Below are positions 15,444 through 17,653 of a stretch of DNA of 17,653 bases, one piece after another. Source of the stretch: Clostridiales bacterium (GTDB lineage Bacteria > Bacillota > Clostridia > Christensenellales > QALW01); contig JAHAAN010000025.1 of assembly GCA_018376855.1 (NCBI GenBank), positions 1 through 17,653 on the forward strand, given 5' to 3'. Each line of letters begins with the position of its first letter. Position 1 is the stretch's first letter. The notes under the pieces were generated by a model. That model was given only the letters and a program-made list of their open reading frames with translations, was not told the DNA's origin and did no database searches. Made by a program: the position numbers and the translations under genes.

Positions 15444-15666
15444 TCACACATCAGCGCCGTAGAAAAGCCTTGAAACATCGGCTTTTCCCACTATGTGTGG
15501 CACTGATTTTTACACCAAATTCATATTTACGACCCACATTAGGCGCCGTAACTTTTTCGTGTTTCAAATGCTCATAAATGCCGTAAACACGGCGTTTTCG
15601 GTCGGCATTGCCGTCCGATGTGACACGCAAAGGCGCCATTTACGGCACCTTTGCTTTCTCCTGCTT
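15444..15666. other. Unassigned interval with repeated GCCGTAA motifs
   Basis: This 223-base stretch contains three GCCGTAA copies (15545 and 15580 on plus, 15640-15646 on minus) and a related GCCGTAG (15456). It also has a perfect 8-bp hairpin GAAAAGCC/GGCTTTTC (15462-15487). On the minus strand 62 codons are open (15451-15639), including NVGRKYEFGVKISA, which faintly recalls a conserved segment of IS5-type transposases (KYEFG-K). No ribosome site or full domain supports a gene. It may be a transposase scrap or a regulatory/origin-like repeat region. Confidence 0.3.
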
Positions 15667-15944
15667 TTATCGACCCTGTAAATCTTCCGCGTATGCTGCC
15701 GCCAGTTCCGCATACGGATCGGGAAGCGGATTGGTTTCGCACTTTGGTACCAGCTTGTCCATCAGACGGTCAAAGCATTTACAGCACAGATTGAGATTCA
15801 AGAGATACCGTCGTATGCAGAGCCATATCCGAAACGGTGACGGAAACAAAAGTTTTCCTCCTCATCCCACAGTTCAAATTTCTTTCCGCATAGATTGCAC
15901 CTCTTGACCGCTTTCGCTTTGATTCTCTTTATTTTCATCTTCAT
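15667..15944 (-). pseudogene. Zinc-ribbon protein of an integrative element, frameshifted
   Basis: From ATG at 15944 the frame reads a basic start, then KRCNLCGKKFELWDEEE (C16-x2-C19) and FGYGSAYDG, and stops. In another frame it continues LNLNLCCKCFDRLMDKLVPK and a tail ending DPYAELAAAYAEDLQGR. Together they make a four-cysteine zinc ribbon of about 90 residues with the usual YGS-YDG...LCCKCFD linking segment, so a single indel near 15800-15815 split it. It overlaps the stop codon of the upstream HTH gene (ATGA), showing it was the next gene in that operon. A sequencing error would explain it equally well. Confidence 0.65.
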
Positions 15945-16381
15945 ACTGCCTCCCGTTTTTTCTGTCGGTCGTACTGTTCTAATTTCCTAATCGCTTTTTC
16001 ATGCGCCTGCTGACAGGCAGCCCGCTGTAACTGCCGTTCAAAATACAAGCTCTTTGCCTGCTCAATCGGAAGAACCGTATAAAGCAGATTGCCGTTGCGC
16101 TTCACACCGCTTGCTGTGCGAATGTCCGTCGGCTCAGTCCGGATCAACTGCTTGTCCTCCAGCTGTTTTACATACTTGCTCACCGTATTGCGGGACATGT
16201 TCAATGCATTGCCTATGGTGCGGAAGCTGGGGTGGCGCTGAAAGGTCTTGCGGTTTTCCCAGTAGAGCAGATACGCATAAACGGTGATTTCTCCGCTGGA
16301 GAGACCCGGACAAAAGATTTCATTCGGCAGAGGAAAGTAATCCCGGATTGCATCGTGCTTTGGATAACGGTTGTATTTCAA
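15941..16381 (-). CDS. Helix-turn-helix (winged, replication-initiator-like) protein of an integrative element
   Basis: The product of about 146 residues begins KYNRYPKHDAIRDYFPLPNE. Then LSSGEITVYAYLLYWENRKT and a winged helix-turn-helix (SFRTIGNALNMSRNTVSKYV, KQLEDKQLIRTE) follow, with a basic helical tail (EKAIRKLEQYDRQKKREAV). This is the layout of small HTH proteins near the excisionase in clostridial integrative elements, related to plasmid replication initiators and GntR-like DNA-binding domains. A TTG start at 16381 is preferred: GGGGG lies about six bases upstream and it overlaps the preceding gene's TGA (TTGA), which suggests translational coupling. The frame also has an ATG at 16411 with a poor ribosome site. 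Its function in the element is probably DNA binding for replication or control. Confidence 0.75.
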   Translation of the reverse strand: MKYNRYPKHDAIRDYFPLPNEIFCPGLSSGEITVYAYLLYWENRKTFQRHPSFRTIGNALNMSRNTVSKYVKQLEDKQLIRTEPTDIRTASGVKRNGNLLYTVLPIEQAKSLYFERQLQRAACQQAHEKAIRKLEQYDRQKKREAV

Positions 16382-16587
16382 ATGCTTCCCCCTGTCTTTT
16401 CTTCTAACCATTGTCTGAACTTTTCTTTGGGTACGATGAGCCGTGAACTGATTCGCAGGGACGGAAATCCTTTTTCATGCATCAGCTCATAGCTGCTTGA
16501 GATAGAAACGCCAAGCAGCTTCGCCACCGTTTCTGCATTGAGGAATAACGGCAGCTCATCGTAATTGGTATAAGTGGATTCTTTCAT
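16378..16587 (-). CDS. Excisionase-like HTH_17 DNA-binding protein
   Basis: The 69-residue product contains the excisionase/MerR-like winged helix: LFLNAETVAKLLGVSISSSYELMHEKGFP, then RISSRLIVPKEKFRQWLEE. The pattern 'AKLLGVS...Y.L....G.P..RI..R..VPK..F..W' is that of small directionality or regulatory proteins of integrative elements. The ATG at 16587 has an excellent AGGAGG about nine bases upstream; the open frame extends to 16614 without support. Its stop codon overlaps the TTG start of the next gene, so the two form an operon. A consensus promoter (16833-16861) and a long, highly structured leader precede it. Since the element's recombinase is dead, it can no longer direct excision here, but it may still regulate. 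Confidence 0.8.
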   Translation of the reverse strand: MKESTYTNYDELPLFLNAETVAKLLGVSISSSYELMHEKGFPSLRISSRLIVPKEKFRQWLEEKTGGSI

Positions 16588-16826
16588 TGGCTTGTGCCTC
16601 CTTTCAAAAATCACACGGCTTTCATCCGTGTATGTATGAGTCGGTCAGTTTTGCAAAACAAAAAAGACCTCATCTTACATTTCATCACGGAAACACAAAT
16701 AAAGCGGACAGGCGTTCGCTTTTCAGAATGTTCCGTGCCTGATATGTAAGTTAAGATCTTTGCGTTTAAATAAATATGTTTCACTGCTCTGCGACAGCTT
16801 GTTGGACAGGCACTTTATTTAGTTAT
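16588..16826 (-). promoter_or_regulatory. Structured 5' leader with tandem terminator-like hairpins (possible attenuator)
   Basis: Transcription from the promoter at 16833-16861 would give a leader of about 240 nt. It contains a large imperfect hairpin (16664-16694 with 16730-16760, about 24 of 30 positions paired) enclosing a smaller one (16701-16706/16717-16722), followed by TTTTTTGTTTT. It also has a second stem ACACGG/CCGTGT (16613-16631) followed by TTTTT, just before the ribosome site. This arrangement is what transcription attenuators look like. Confidence 0.6.
16611..16784 (-). CDS. Possible short leader ORF inside the structured leader
   Basis: A GTG at 16784 opens 57 codons that run through both hairpins and stop 24 bases before the excisionase-like ATG. 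The deduced peptide is basic and Cys-containing (segments YISGTEHSEKRTPVRFICVS and MKCKMRSFLFCKTDR). A leader peptide whose translation alters the hairpins would suit attenuation. The ribosome site before the GTG is poor (GCAGAGCA), so this may be a chance open frame. I recognise no family. Confidence 0.25.
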   Translation of the reverse strand: MKHIYLNAKILTYISGTEHSEKRTPVRFICVSVMKCKMRSFLFCKTDRLIHTRMKAV

Positions 16827-16832
16827 ACTTAT

Positions 16833-16861
16833 ATAATAACAGAACAAACGTTTCTTGTCAA
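16833..16861 (-). promoter_or_regulatory. Consensus sigma-A promoter of the excisionase-like operon
   Basis: On the minus strand a perfect TTGACA (16856-16861) and TATTAT (16833-16838) are separated by 17 bases. The start of transcription would be near 16826, about 240 bases before the excisionase-like start codon. Confidence 0.8.
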
Positions 16862-16971
16862 GCTTTTTGAATAATCTAAACGGTTTTGGGGAACACTATT
16901 TTATTTACACTACTCTTGAAAGCGATAAGACTAAACCGAATTACCGGCTCAGCCTTATCGCTTTGTCAGTT

Positions 16972-17248
16972 TTATGTTTTGGGCGACTCCCGCAACACTT
17001 CAATAATGATTCTTGCCGCAAGTTTGAAACCGCTGACGAACGATTCAAGCTCATTCATCCCATGCAGCTCCGATTCACAATCCTTGAGTTTTTTAAAGAT
17101 TTCTTTCTGCTGTTCGGTGAGCGTTGCCTTTAAGTCATCTTCGTGCCGGACAACATATCCTAACACTTCCACTGTATGCGCTTCCACGCTTAATGCTGCG
17201 TTCGTGAGGAATGATATTGCCATAATATAAGTCTTCAAGTGTTGTCAT
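16972..17248 (-). pseudogene. DUF6809-like integrative-element protein, disrupted by a one-base insertion
   Basis: From ATG at 17248 (GAGGTGG just upstream) the frame reads TTLEDLYYGNIIPHERSIKR and then SAYSG, and runs out of family resemblance. In the adjacent frame it continues EVLGYVVRHEDDLKATLTEQ, KKLKDCESELHGMNELESF and GFKLAARIIIEVLRES to a stop at 16972. Removing one G in the GG pair at 17169-17170 restores a continuous reading (AYSEVLGYVV), giving a normal protein of about 91 residues with the LYYGNI-P start and the D-x-x-SEL pattern of these small helical proteins. Function of the family is unknown. The start overlaps the stop of the upstream gene by 14 bases. A sequencing error at the G pair is possible. 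Confidence 0.7.
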
Positions 17249-17483
17249 CGTCCCACCTCACATAAGAAGAGGGCGACACATCATCGGCTATACCCGACAC
17301 TGTGTCACCCTCCATTTTCATTTTGTCTGCTGCGATAAGTGTATGCTTTACAAGAAGCATATCGATCCAAGTCCGTTCACCGTACTCTGACAGACGCCCG
17401 TCCTTCAGATACTCTGCCATCGCCGCACTCATCACATCATACTTTTCTCCGCTGTAAGTTTCAGCAATGCTTATCTGTGCCAT
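17235..17483 (-). CDS. Small acidic protein of unknown function from an integrative element
   Basis: The 82-residue product (MAQISIAETYSGEKYDVMSA at the start, VSPSSYVRWDDDNT at the end) has no signal peptide or membrane helix. I do not recognise a family. The ATG at 17483 is supported by an excellent AAAGGAGG about eight bases upstream, better than an in-frame ATG at 17507. Its end overlaps the start of the DUF6809-like gene by 14 bases, so the two were cotranscribed. The location among integrative-element genes suggests an accessory role in that element. Confidence 0.65.
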   Translation of the reverse strand: MAQISIAETYSGEKYDVMSAAMAEYLKDGRLSEYGERTWIDMLLVKHTLIAADKMKMEGDTVSGIADDVSPSSYVRWDDDNT

Positions 17484-17553
17484 ATCCGCACCTCCTTTGC
17501 AGTACATAACAGTACCACAGAGGAGCGCAGAAGTCCAGAGAATATATTGAAAA

Positions 17554-17637
17554 CTATACTAACCTGCATGTTTCGATTAAGCCTATGGTAGTTTTTATAT
17601 ATTCTTTTCCTAAAAGATCAATTATCTCTTCAGATAG
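17554..17637 (-). other. Possible 3' remnant of a gene continuing beyond the window
   Basis: On the minus strand 27 codons read LSEEIIDLLGKEYIKTTIGL and then IETCRLV before a TAG at 17554. They have a helical, gene-like composition. A TAG at 17638-17640 interrupts the same frame just upstream, so this is either a broken gene end or chance. The window stops 13 bases further on. Confidence 0.25.
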
Positions 17638-17653
17638 CTACCCATTATCAATA

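Overview
The window looks like a chromosomal segment of a gut-type Firmicute (Clostridia; Oscillospiraceae/Lachnospiraceae-like is my guess). The reasons are low-GC-Gram-positive promoters and AGGAGG ribosome sites, secreted proteins with short Gram-positive C-terminal anchors, glycan-degrading intracellular hydrolases, and a decayed clostridial-type integrative element. No rRNA, tRNA or CRISPR array was seen. Functions are assigned by recognising motifs; no database search was possible.

Layout. (1) 1-1920: a small ribbon-helix-helix protein, a convergent XRE regulator, a roughly 530-base AT-rich gap, then a secreted protein with one BspA-like leucine-rich segment and a PTGD/hydrophobic/basic tail. 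(2) 1923-6790: a divergent glycan pair, a GH127-type beta-L-arabinofuranosidase-like enzyme (minus) and a GH36 alpha-galactosidase-like enzyme (plus). They share a 227-base intergenic region with repeated ATGCAAAAA-type motifs, and each ends in a strong terminator. Neither has a signal peptide, so they probably act on imported oligosaccharides. (3) 6826-7866: a full-length but thoroughly decayed IS3-family insertion sequence. (4) 7943-8922: a two-gene operon (carboxymuconolactone-decarboxylase-like protein, then iron-sulfur flavoprotein) driven by a 19-bp-spacer promoter with a central dyad, the hallmark of MerR-family control; no MerR gene is in the window. (5) 9019-10183: a gene graveyard holding an XRE regulator remnant and a SAM methyltransferase whose glycine-rich motif I carries a TGA stop. 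(6) 10217-13602: a membrane-anchored extracellular M3-family oligopeptidase and nagA (N-acetylglucosamine-6-phosphate deacetylase). (7) 13744-14103: a small three-helix membrane protein with its own terminator.

(8) 14136-17653: the end of an integrative element, all on the minus strand. It holds the C-terminal part of a large serine recombinase (no catalytic domain, one frameshift, one premature stop), a RHH protein cut at its C terminus exactly where the recombinase is cut at its N terminus, a frameshifted zinc-ribbon protein, an HTH protein, an excisionase-like protein with an elaborate 240-nt leader, a frameshifted DUF6809-like protein and an unknown small protein. The abutting truncations suggest an internal deletion that removed the recombinase active site and trapped the element.

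The most interesting signals are the structured leader of the excisionase-like operon (nested hairpins with two tandem terminator-like stems and a possible short leader ORF), the probable deletion junction near 15078, the MerR-type promoter without a visible regulator, and the repeated motifs between the two divergent glycosidase genes.
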